Of a stretch of DNA of 64,000 nt, positions 50,952 to 58,447 are shown in pieces (position 1 is the first letter of the stretch; every line of letters starts with the position of its first letter). Source of the DNA: Streptomyces shenzhenensis (lineage in GTDB: Bacteria; Actinomycetota; Actinomycetes; Streptomycetales; Streptomycetaceae); the NCBI RefSeq assembly GCF_021462265.1, contig NZ_JAJONF010000028.1:1-64000 (forward strand). The letters run 5' to 3'. The position numbers and the translations under genes were made by a program. Under the pieces are notes generated by a model, which was given only the letters and a program-made list of their open reading frames with translations, was not told the origin of the DNA and did not search any database.

Positions 50952-51908
50952 ATGATCGAGCTGGCGGGCCTGACCAAACGCTACGGCGACAAGACGGCGG
51001 TCGACGACCTCACGTTCACCGTCAGACCCGGCATCGTGACCGGGTTCCTCGGACCCAACGGTGCCGGGAAGTCCACCACCATGCGGATGATCCTCGGGCT
51101 CGACCACCCCACGGCCGGCCGGGTGCGGATCGACGGCAAGCGGTACGAACAGCTCAAGGACCCGCTGACGTACATCGGGGCGCTGCTCGACGCCAAGGCC
51201 GTGCACGGCGGGCGCAGCGCCTTCAACCACCTGCTGTGCCTCGCCCAGAGCAACGGGATTCCGAGGGCGCGGGTGGCCGAGGTGCTGGACACGGTCGGGC
51301 TGACGGCGGTGGCGCGGAAGAAGGCCAAGGGGTTCTCGCTCGGGATGGGGCAGCGGCTCGGGATCGCGGGGGCGCTGCTCGGCGATCCGCGGATCCTGAT
51401 GTTCGACGAGCCGGTGAACGGGCTCGACCCCGAGGGCATCCACTGGATCCGGACCTTGATGAAGACCCTCGCCGCCCAGGGCCGCACCGTGTTCGTCTCC
51501 TCCCACCTGATGAGCGAGATGGCACTGACCGCCGACCACCTCGTCGTCATCGGACAGGGCCGGCTGCTCGCCGACACCTCCATGGCGGACTTCATCCGGA
51601 CGAACTCACGGTCGTACGTCCGGGTCCGCTCCCCGCAGCGCGAGCGGCTGCTCGACGTGCTGCACGGGGCCGGGATCACCGTCGTCGAGACGGGGACCGG
51701 AGCCCTGGAGGCGGAGGGCGGAAAGGCCGAACCGATCGGGGAGCTGGCCGCGCAGAACGGGATCGTGCTGCACGAGCTGAGCATCCAGCAGGCCTCTCTG
51801 GAGGAGGCGTTCATGCAGCTGACGGCGGAGTCCGTCGAGTACCACGCGCACACCGACTCGCCCCCGGTGCCACAGGCCTGGGGCACCGGCTGGGACAAGG
51901 GGGCATGA
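50952..51908 (+). CDS. ABC transporter ATP-binding protein, first pair
   Basis: A 318-residue ATPase of the ABC-2/DrrA type. Walker A GPNGAGKST (about 34-42), signature SLGMGQ, Walker B ILMFDEPVNGLDPEG and the histidine switch FVSSHLM are intact. It has the C-terminal regulatory extension typical of antibiotic or lipid exporters. Paired with the permease starting 2 bp downstream. Close paralogue of the ATPase at 52809. Confidence 0.92.
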   Translation: MIELAGLTKRYGDKTAVDDLTFTVRPGIVTGFLGPNGAGKSTTMRMILGLDHPTAGRVRIDGKRYEQLKDPLTYIGALLDAKAVHGGRSAFNHLLCLAQSNGIPRARVAEVLDTVGLTAVARKKAKGFSLGMGQRLGIAGALLGDPRILMFDEPVNGLDPEGIHWIRTLMKTLAAQGRTVFVSSHLMSEMALTADHLVVIGQGRLLADTSMADFIRTNSRSYVRVRSPQRERLLDVLHGAGITVVETGTGALEAEGGKAEPIGELAAQNGIVLHELSIQQASLEEAFMQLTAESVEYHAHTDSPPVPQAWGTGWDKGA

Positions 51909-51909
51909 C

Positions 51910-52686
51910 ATGGCCGTCGTCACTCAGGTCGTACGGTCCGAGTGGACCAAGATCCGGTCCGTCGCCTCGACGGTGTGGACGCTGTCCCTGGCCGTGGTGG
52001 TCACCGTGGCCGTCGGGACGCTGCTCTCCGGGCTGGCGAACAGCCAGTTCTCCAAGATGCCCGCGCGGGAACGGCTCTCCTTCGACCCGACGAACATCAG
52101 CTTCGCCGGGATGACCCTCGGTCAGCTGGCGATGATCGTGTTCGGGGTGCTCGTGGTCTCCAACGAGTACAGCACCGGGATGATCAGGGTCTCGCTGGCC
52201 GCCGTGCCGGGGCGGGCCACCTTCCTGTTCAGCAAGATCGCGGTGGCGGCGGCCCTGGTGCTGGTGGTCGGCATGGTCACCAGCTTCGCCGCCTTCTTCC
52301 TGGGCCAGGCCATGCTCGGCTCCCACCGGGCCCATCTGGGAGATCCCGGGGTGCTGCGCGCGGTCGTCGGCGGCGGGCTCTACATGACGCTCATCGCGAT
52401 GTTCTCCATGGGCGTGGCCGCGATGCTGCGCTCGCCGATGCTGTCGCTGGGCATCCTGATGCCGTTCTTCTTCCTGGTCTCCAACATCCTGGGCAACGTC
52501 GACGCGACCAAGAAGATCGGCCGGTTCCTGCCGGACCAGGCGGGCAGCCACATCATGCAGGTGGTGCCGAGGGTCGGCGACGACGTCCCGTACGGGCCCT
52601 GGGGCGGGCTCGGGATCATGGGGCTGTGGGTGATCGCCGCGCTGGCCGGCGGATACGTCCTGCTGAAGCGGCGCGACGCGCAGTGA
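51910..52686 (+). CDS. ABC-2 type permease, first pair
   Basis: A 258-residue permease with six helices. VVRSEWTKIRSVASTVWTLSLAVVVTVAVG at the start and VVSNEYSTGMIRVSLAAVPGR are the usual ABC-2 markers; the end LLKRRDAQ also matches. Exports an unknown substrate with the upstream ATPase. Confidence 0.9.
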   Translation: MAVVTQVVRSEWTKIRSVASTVWTLSLAVVVTVAVGTLLSGLANSQFSKMPARERLSFDPTNISFAGMTLGQLAMIVFGVLVVSNEYSTGMIRVSLAAVPGRATFLFSKIAVAAALVLVVGMVTSFAAFFLGQAMLGSHRAHLGDPGVLRAVVGGGLYMTLIAMFSMGVAAMLRSPMLSLGILMPFFFLVSNILGNVDATKKIGRFLPDQAGSHIMQVVPRVGDDVPYGPWGGLGIMGLWVIAALAGGYVLLKRRDAQ

Positions 52687-52808
52687 CCGGCCCTGCCGCC
52701 TCAAGTCTTTGCATGCTCTTGGCCGGAACCGTCAGCTCCCCGATATCCTCCTAACCCTTACGGGGGGCGACTGCCCCGCTGTCCTGATCCTTTCGATGGG
52801 TGCGGAGC

Positions 52809-54056
52809 ATGATCGAGGCTGTAGGCCTGACCAAGCGCTACGGCGACAAGACCGCCGTGTACGACCTCTCCTTCCGGGTACGTCCCGGAGCCGTCACCGG
52901 CTTCCTCGGGCCGAACGGCTCGGGCAAGTCGACGACCATGCGGATGATCCTGGGGCTGGACAACCCGACCGCCGGCGCGGTGACGATCGGCGGCTACCCG
53001 TACCGCAAGCTCCCGAACGCCGCCCGCCAGGTCGGCGCGCTGCTCGACGCCAAGGCGGTGCACGGCGGCCGGTCCGCCCGTAACCACCTGCTCTCCCTGG
53101 CCCAGCTCTCCGCCATCCCGGCCCGCCGGGTCGACGAGGTGCTCCGGGTGGTGGGCCTCCAGGACGTGGCCGGAAAGCGCTCCAAGGGCTTCTCGCTCGG
53201 CATGGGCCAGCGCCTGGGCATCGCCGCCGCGCTGCTCGGCGACCCCCAGGTGCTGCTCTTCGACGAGCCGGTCAACGGCCTCGATCCCGAGGGCATCCTC
53301 TGGGTGCGCAACCTGATGAAGTCCCTGGCCGCCGAGGGCCGCACGGTCTTCGTCTCCTCCCATCTGATGAGCGAGATGGCGCTGACCGCCGACCATCTCA
53401 TCGTCATCGGCCGGGGCCAGCTGCTCGCCGACATGAGCGTGACGGACTTCATCTCGGCCAACTCCGCCGACTTCGCCCGCGTGCGCACCCCGGACACCGA
53501 GCCGCAGTTGCGCGAGAAGCTCAGCTCGGCCCTGACCGAGGCCGGCGGCCATGTCCTGCCGGAGCAGGACGGCGCGCTCAGGGTGACCGGGCTGCCGCTG
53601 CCCCGGATCAGCGACCTCGCGCACGAGGCGGACGTACGGCTGTGGGAGCTGTCCCCGCACCAGGCCTCGCTCGAGGAGGCCTACATGCGGATGACGCAGG
53701 GCGCCGTCGACTACCGCTCCAGCATCGACCAGAAGGCCGGCCTCCAGCAGCTCCTGCCGCCCGGCGCCCAGCCGCCGATGCCGGTGCCCGGACAGGGCCA
53801 GCCGGGCTGGTACGCCCCACCGCCGCCCCAGCAGGGCGGCCAGCCGTTCGCAGGGCCGTACGGCGCGCCGGGGGCGCCCGTCGCACCGCCGGGCGGGTTC
53901 GGCTCGCCGCAGGGCCCCTACGGGGCTCCGCAGGCCGCTCCGAACCCCTACGCGCAGCCGGCACCCGCGCCCGCGCCCGGACCGGCGCAGCCGGCTCCCG
54001 CCGCCGCGCCCGTTCCCGCCCCCGCCGACCTGACCAAGCCCGAGGACGCCCGATGA
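52809..54056 (+). CDS. ABC transporter ATP-binding protein with Pro-rich tail, second pair
   Basis: A 415-residue paralogue of the 50952 ATPase (both begin IE..GLTKRYGDKTAV). Walker A GPNGSGKST, signature SLGMGQ and Walker B VLLFDEPVNGLDPEG are intact. Unlike the first copy it has a low-complexity Pro/Ala/Gly/Gln tail from about residue 325 to the end, with PYGAP and QPAPAPAP runs, possibly a flexible or protein-binding arm. ATG at 52809 is chosen to align with the paralogue; GTG at 52800 is possible. It overlaps the next gene by 4 bp. Confidence 0.92.
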   Translation: MIEAVGLTKRYGDKTAVYDLSFRVRPGAVTGFLGPNGSGKSTTMRMILGLDNPTAGAVTIGGYPYRKLPNAARQVGALLDAKAVHGGRSARNHLLSLAQLSAIPARRVDEVLRVVGLQDVAGKRSKGFSLGMGQRLGIAAALLGDPQVLLFDEPVNGLDPEGILWVRNLMKSLAAEGRTVFVSSHLMSEMALTADHLIVIGRGQLLADMSVTDFISANSADFARVRTPDTEPQLREKLSSALTEAGGHVLPEQDGALRVTGLPLPRISDLAHEADVRLWELSPHQASLEEAYMRMTQGAVDYRSSIDQKAGLQQLLPPGAQPPMPVPGQGQPGWYAPPPPQQGGQPFAGPYGAPGAPVAPPGGFGSPQGPYGAPQAAPNPYAQPAPAPAPGPAQPAPAAAPVPAPADLTKPEDAR

Positions 54057-54907
54057 GCACCCACCAGCCTCCGCTGCCGCAGGCGGCGCCCGGCGGTTCG
54101 TACCCCGGTTACATCTCGCCGATCCCGGTGGTGCGCACCCACCTCGGGCACGCCATCGCGTCCGAGTGGACGAAGATCAGGTCGGTGCGTTCGACGATGT
54201 GGACGCTCGGCGTCTTCGTCCTGCTGGTGGTCGGCATCGGCCTGCTGGCCGGCGCTCTGGTCAGCAACTCCTCCTCGTCCGGCGACCTGTCCGGCGCCAG
54301 CGCGCTGTCGCTCGGCTTCTTCGGGCTGCTGCTCGGCAGCATGTGCATCATCACGCTCGGCGTGCTGACGACCGCCTCGGAGTACGGCACGGGCATGATC
54401 CGTACGACGATGGTGGCCTGCCCCTCCCGCGCGCGCGTGCTGGTGGCGAAGGCGATCGTCTTCTTCTCGGTCGCGTTCGTGATCACCCTCGCGGCCAGCG
54501 CCTTCGTGGCCATGACGCAGGTGTCGATGCTGGACGGCGTGACCCGGACCCCGACCAGCGGGGAATGGCTGAAGGGAACCGTCGGCGTCAGCCTCTACAT
54601 CGCGCTGCTCGGGCTGCTCTCGCTGATCATCGGCTCGGTCATCCGGCACTCGGCGGGTGCCGTCACCATCATGATCGGCGCGGTGCTCGCCCCGCTGGTG
54701 ATCGCGCTGTTCATGTTCTCGTCGTCGCTGGAGAAGGTGCGTACGGCCCTGTTCGAGTACTCGATCCCGAACCAGCTGAGCGTCTTCTACTCCAACTCCC
54801 TCGGCGATTCCGGCCCTTCGGGCTGGGACCCGCTGTGGATCATCCTGGGTGTGACGGCCGTCGCGTTCGCGGGCGCGTACGCGCTGCTGGAGAAGCGGGA
54901 CGTGTAG
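54053..54907 (+). CDS. ABC-2 type permease, second pair
   Basis: A 284-residue permease with six helices. A cytosolic arm of about 35 residues, Pro-rich and including SYPGYISPIPVVRTHLGHAI, precedes SEWTKIRSVRSTMWTLGVFVLLVVG, which is clearly related to the permease at 51910. ATGA overlap with the ATPase. The extra N-terminal arm and the ATPase tail are both specific to this second pair. Confidence 0.9.
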   Translation: MSTHQPPLPQAAPGGSYPGYISPIPVVRTHLGHAIASEWTKIRSVRSTMWTLGVFVLLVVGIGLLAGALVSNSSSSGDLSGASALSLGFFGLLLGSMCIITLGVLTTASEYGTGMIRTTMVACPSRARVLVAKAIVFFSVAFVITLAASAFVAMTQVSMLDGVTRTPTSGEWLKGTVGVSLYIALLGLLSLIIGSVIRHSAGAVTIMIGAVLAPLVIALFMFSSSLEKVRTALFEYSIPNQLSVFYSNSLGDSGPSGWDPLWIILGVTAVAFAGAYALLEKRDV

Positions 54908-54947
54908 GACAGGTCGGGACGAACCGCTCGTACCGACCGTAGGGCGC

Positions 54948-55289
54948 TCAGAACTTCGGCGCGTTCCGGGACCGCTGCATCCGTGTGGTGCGGCGGTCCT
55001 TCGCGTTCCAGCAGGCCTTGTGCCAGTGCCGGCGCTCGTCCACGCCCGAGTGCTCCGGCCAGGCCACCACGTGCGGAACGCCGGAGGGGATCATCTGGTC
55101 GCACCCCGGGCAGCGGTACGTCTTGCCGACCGCGCTGGCGCCCGCCACGTGCCGCACGCTCCACTCCTCGCCCTGCCAGCTCTCGGTGGACTGCCAGCCG
55201 CCGTAGCGGTCCGCGCGGTCGTCCTCGGCGCTCCGGCCGGACGAGGCCGCTCCGTTCGGGCCCTTGGGTCGGTTGCGACGCGGGGACAC
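54948..55289 (-). CDS. Small Cys/His (zinc-ribbon-like) protein
   Basis: A 113-residue protein with KTYRCPGCDQMIPSGVPHVVAWPEH and RRHWHKACW, a CxxC...H...HxxC arrangement typical of a treble-clef or HNH-like zinc site without a clear nuclease core. The first 45 residues are basic and disordered. GTG start with AGAGG upstream. It is convergent with the ABC genes. Homologues are often labelled ATP/GTP-binding without a visible P-loop. Confidence 0.7.
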   Translation of the reverse strand: MSPRRNRPKGPNGAASSGRSAEDDRADRYGGWQSTESWQGEEWSVRHVAGASAVGKTYRCPGCDQMIPSGVPHVVAWPEHSGVDERRHWHKACWNAKDRRTTRMQRSRNAPKF

Positions 55290-55513
55290 GGGACACCTCT
55301 CGGGGCTATACAGGGAGCACGGGCTGTGTCCAGCCTACGACGCGCGCACGCGGGTACGCGTAGGGCACCAACCCGCACAAGTCCCCCTCCAGGGCGACCC
55401 ATTCTCCAGACAATCCGTAAATCTCCCCGCCAGGCCGTGTCCTCGGCACGTGTCAGACGGTTATGCCCGGTAGGGGGAGCTCCGGGTCGGAGCCAGGAAA
55501 GCAGGAAGAAACG

Positions 55514-56542
55514 ATGCGCGTAGGTAGTTTTGTGCTGGCCGCCCAGTTCCCGGGCCAGGGCCAGGGGGAGGCCCTGCACCGGGCGGTGCGCACCGCCGAG
55601 GTGGCCGAGGAGTCCGGTCTGGACGCGGTCTGGCTGGCCGAGCACCACTTCGTGCCGTACGGCACGTGTCCGTCGGCGGTCACCCTGGCGGCTCTGCTGC
55701 TGGGCCGCACCCGGCGGCTGCGGGTCGGTACGGCGGTGAGCGTACTGCCCACCGTCCACCCGGTCGCCCTCGGCGAGCAGGCCGCGCTGCTGCACGTGAC
55801 GAGCGGCGGCCGCTTCACGCTCGGGGTGGGGCGGGGCGGCCCGTGGGTGGACCTGGAGGTCTTCGGATCCGGCCTGGAGGCGTACGAACAGGGCTTTCCC
55901 GAATCACTCGATCTGCTGATGCGCTGGCTGCGCGAACCGGCCGTGTCGGCCTCCGGGCCGCGCTACTCGTTCCGTGAAGTCCCCGTCGTACCGCGCCCGT
56001 CGGAGGCGCTGACGGAGGTGCCCGGGCCGGAGGTGGTGGTCGCCTGCACCTCCCCGGCGAGCATCCGGCTGGCCGCGGAGCGGGGGTTGCCGATGCTGCT
56101 CGGCATGCACGTCGGCGACGAGGAGAAGGCCGAAATGGTCGCGTTGTGGCGGCAGCACGCGAAGGCGGCCGGGCGGCCGGGCGACGAGATCGCCGGGGCG
56201 GCCCATGTCTCGGCCGGCGTCTGCCAGATCGCGGACCGCCGCGCCGACGCCGCGGAGACGCTGACGAAGGCGATGCCGGGCTGGCTGAAACAGGGACTGG
56301 AAGCCCATGTGACGGTGGACGGCCGCCCCCGGTCGATGCGGGATCCGCTCGCGTACACCGAACTGCTCTGCGGACTCCACCCGGTGGGCACCCCGCGGCT
56401 GTGCGTCGACCGGCTGGCCGCGACCTCCGAACGGACCGGCATCTCCCGTTTCGCCCTGCTGACCGAAGGCTCGGGGGATCTGACGGCCACCGAGGAGAAC
56501 GTACGACGGCTGGGTGCCGAGGTACTGCCGCACCTCCGGTGA
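55514..56542 (+). CDS. Luciferase-like FMN-dependent oxidoreductase
   Basis: A 342-residue LLM-class flavoprotein with a TIM barrel: MRVGSFVLAAQFPGQGQGEALHRAVRTAEVAEESGLDAVWLAEHHFVPYGTCPSAVTLAALLLGRTRRLRVGTA. The FMN/F420 pocket pattern AEHHF and TLGVGRGGP are present. Start ATG at 55514 with GGAAGA upstream. Substrate unknown. It is flanked by small conserved genes with no pathway context. Confidence 0.88.
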   Translation: MRVGSFVLAAQFPGQGQGEALHRAVRTAEVAEESGLDAVWLAEHHFVPYGTCPSAVTLAALLLGRTRRLRVGTAVSVLPTVHPVALGEQAALLHVTSGGRFTLGVGRGGPWVDLEVFGSGLEAYEQGFPESLDLLMRWLREPAVSASGPRYSFREVPVVPRPSEALTEVPGPEVVVACTSPASIRLAAERGLPMLLGMHVGDEEKAEMVALWRQHAKAAGRPGDEIAGAAHVSAGVCQIADRRADAAETLTKAMPGWLKQGLEAHVTVDGRPRSMRDPLAYTELLCGLHPVGTPRLCVDRLAATSERTGISRFALLTEGSGDLTATEENVRRLGAEVLPHLR

Positions 56543-56644
56543 CTCACCGCCGCGGGGAGCTTGCCGCCCCAGTGACTGATGCACCTCCCGCGTGTGGAGC
56601 GGCAAGCAAGCGGCTCACTGCGTCAGCAGTGCCGGAGCACGGCG

Positions 56645-57037
56645 TCAGCAGTCCCGTAGTTCCGGGGACTGGTTCAGCAACTGATTGCGTACAGAGGTGA
56701 AGCGGGCCAGCGTCTCGTCGACCGAGGCGTCCAGCGGGAACACCGCCACACGGTGGCAGTTCTGGAAGGCCAGCCGCACACCGAAGTGCCGCTGCAGGGC
56801 GCCGCGTATGGCGTCACTCGCGAGCGCACGCAGCAGCTGACCGCGTGCCTGCTCGTCCGGCGGGGGCGTCTGGTTGTCGGCGAACTGGCCGCCGTCCACC
56901 TTCAGCTGGGCCACCAGGGAGCTGATCATCTCCCATGCGTAGGGCAGGGAGGTCCGGACGCAGTCGACGAAATCCGCTTCGTCGACCTCGCCTCGCTCGG
57001 CCTGTTCGAGTAGGGCCGGTGAGACGTCGAGCGACAT
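56645..57037 (-). CDS. SCO5389-family conserved protein
   Basis: A 130-residue protein: MSLDVSPALLEQAERGEVDEADFVDCVRTSLPYAWEMISSLVAQLKVDG, ending in ELRDC. It is mostly helical, has three cysteines and belongs to a conserved actinobacterial family with no known function. The ATG has GAGAGGAG upstream. It lies convergent to the oxidoreductase and divergent from nucS, in the same position as SCO5389 in S. coelicolor (from memory). Confidence 0.82.
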   Translation of the reverse strand: MSLDVSPALLEQAERGEVDEADFVDCVRTSLPYAWEMISSLVAQLKVDGGQFADNQTPPPDEQARGQLLRALASDAIRGALQRHFGVRLAFQNCHRVAVFPLDASVDETLARFTSVRNQLLNQSPELRDC

Positions 57038-57345
57038 GGGTACTCCTCTCGCACCCCCGAACAGCAGGGGTTGGCGGACAGGTAAGGGAGTTCGCGATGC
57101 CAGACACGCTGAGTACACACTCCGCGACCTCCCGTTTACTACCGTAGGCAACGTACGGGGGCCCCACCAGGAGATTGCGTATATGCGACGGTCTCTTCAG
57201 GCACACAATCGGCCAGATTTGAACAGACGTGTGCAGGAGACTCTTCAGGACCGGTCACGGGGCGGACCCGGGGCGCGCCGGAGAGGGGCTGGAGAGGGCT
57301 GGGCGAATCGCGTCGAGGGCGGCGCGTCGAGTAGCGTTGCCGACC

Positions 57346-58017
57346 ATGCGTCTCGTCATCGCCCGGTGCTCCGTCGACTACGCCGGCCGGCTCACCGCCC
57401 ACCTCCCCTCCGCTCCCCGTCTGATCCTGGTCAAGGCGGACGGCAGTGTCTCGATCCACGCGGACGACCGGGCCTACAAGCCCCTCAACTGGATGTCGCC
57501 GCCGTGCACCCTCAAGGAGGGGGCGGGTGACGAGGACGGCGTCTGGACCGTCATCAACAAGGCGGGCGAGAAGCTCATCATCACGATGGAGGAGGTCCTG
57601 CACGACTCCTCGCACGAGCTGGGCGTCGACCCGGGCCTGATCAAGGACGGCGTGGAAGCGCACCTGCAGGAGCTGCTGGCCGACCGCATCGAGACGCTCG
57701 GCGACGGCTACACCCTCATCCGCCGCGAGTACATGACGGCGATCGGGCCGGTGGACATCCTCTGCCGCGACGCCGAGGGCCAGACCGTGGCCATCGAGAT
57801 CAAACGCCGCGGCGAGATCGACGGCGTCGAACAGCTCACCCGCTACCTGGAACTCCTCAACCGCGACCCCCACCTCGCCCCCGTCCGCGGTATCTTCGCG
57901 GCCCAGGAGATCAAGCCCCAGGCGAAGGTCCTCGCCACCGACCGCGGCATCGGCTGCACCATCCTCGACTACAACGCCCTACGAGGCATCGAGGACGACA
58001 AACTCCGCCTGTTCTGA
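57346..58017 (+). CDS. nucS: Endonuclease NucS (EndoMS), mismatch-specific
   Basis: A 223-residue PD-(D/E)XK nuclease: GPVDIL with D137, AIEIKRRGE with E151 and K153. The N-terminal dimer domain is MRLVIARCSVDYAGRLTAHL. The end DKLRLF matches a beta-clamp-binding tail. NucS replaces MutSL in actinobacteria, cutting both strands at G-T, G-G and T-T mispairs. A TAGCGT box at 57332-57337 lies eight bases before the ATG, so the transcript may be almost leaderless. Confidence 0.96.
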   Translation: MRLVIARCSVDYAGRLTAHLPSAPRLILVKADGSVSIHADDRAYKPLNWMSPPCTLKEGAGDEDGVWTVINKAGEKLIITMEEVLHDSSHELGVDPGLIKDGVEAHLQELLADRIETLGDGYTLIRREYMTAIGPVDILCRDAEGQTVAIEIKRRGEIDGVEQLTRYLELLNRDPHLAPVRGIFAAQEIKPQAKVLATDRGIGCTILDYNALRGIEDDKLRLF

Positions 58018-58107
58018 CCGGGCCCGGCAAGCCACGCCGACCCTCCACCGGGCCCGACAGGCTGCGCCCGCTCCGAGCTGGGCGGACAAGCCACACCCGT
58101 GTCGAGA
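58018..58107. repeat. 30-bp tandem repeat, three units, after nucS
   Basis: Units start at 58018, 58048 and 58078. The shared core is CCGGGCCCGRCARGCYRCGCC; the third unit is most diverged. The array begins directly after the nucS stop codon. Confidence 0.7.
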
Positions 58108-58135
58108 ACTGCCGCAGGCCACCCCGCCGAAGGCA

Positions 58136-58416
58136 CCGCGACGACGCTCAGCCCGCACGGCGGTGACCGGCGGCACCGAGCCGACCCGAGCCGCGGTCGG
58201 CACCGCCGGTTCGCATCGCCGTCGTCGCACGCCCTCGCGGCGGCATCGGAGAGGACCGTGGGCCTCCCGCACGCGGACCACGGCACGCCCACCCACCCCA
58301 AAACCGCCGCGACGACGCTCAGCCCGCACGGCGGTGACCGGCGGTGCCGGACCGGCCCGAGCCGGGTTCGGCACCGCCGGTTCCCGTCGCCGTGGTTGCG
58401 CGCCGTCGCGGCGGTA
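58136..58416. repeat. Two 110-bp imperfect direct repeats after nucS
   Basis: 58136-58245 and 58307-58416 are copies with a 171-bp period; the first 38 bases are almost identical and the rest is about 80 percent matched by eye. Together with the 30-bp units they fill the 430-bp gap between nucS and the convergent ATPase. Opposite-strand frames through this area repeat VTAVRAERRRG, but codon use does not support a gene. Confidence 0.75.
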
Positions 58417-58447
58417 ATTGGAGGGCGCGCGTGGGACGCCCTGGGCC

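Noticed and set aside
57979..58374. 131-codon minus-strand frame with internal VTAVRAERRRG repeats
   Set aside because: It reflects the DNA direct repeats; no start context, and it overlaps the nucS end.
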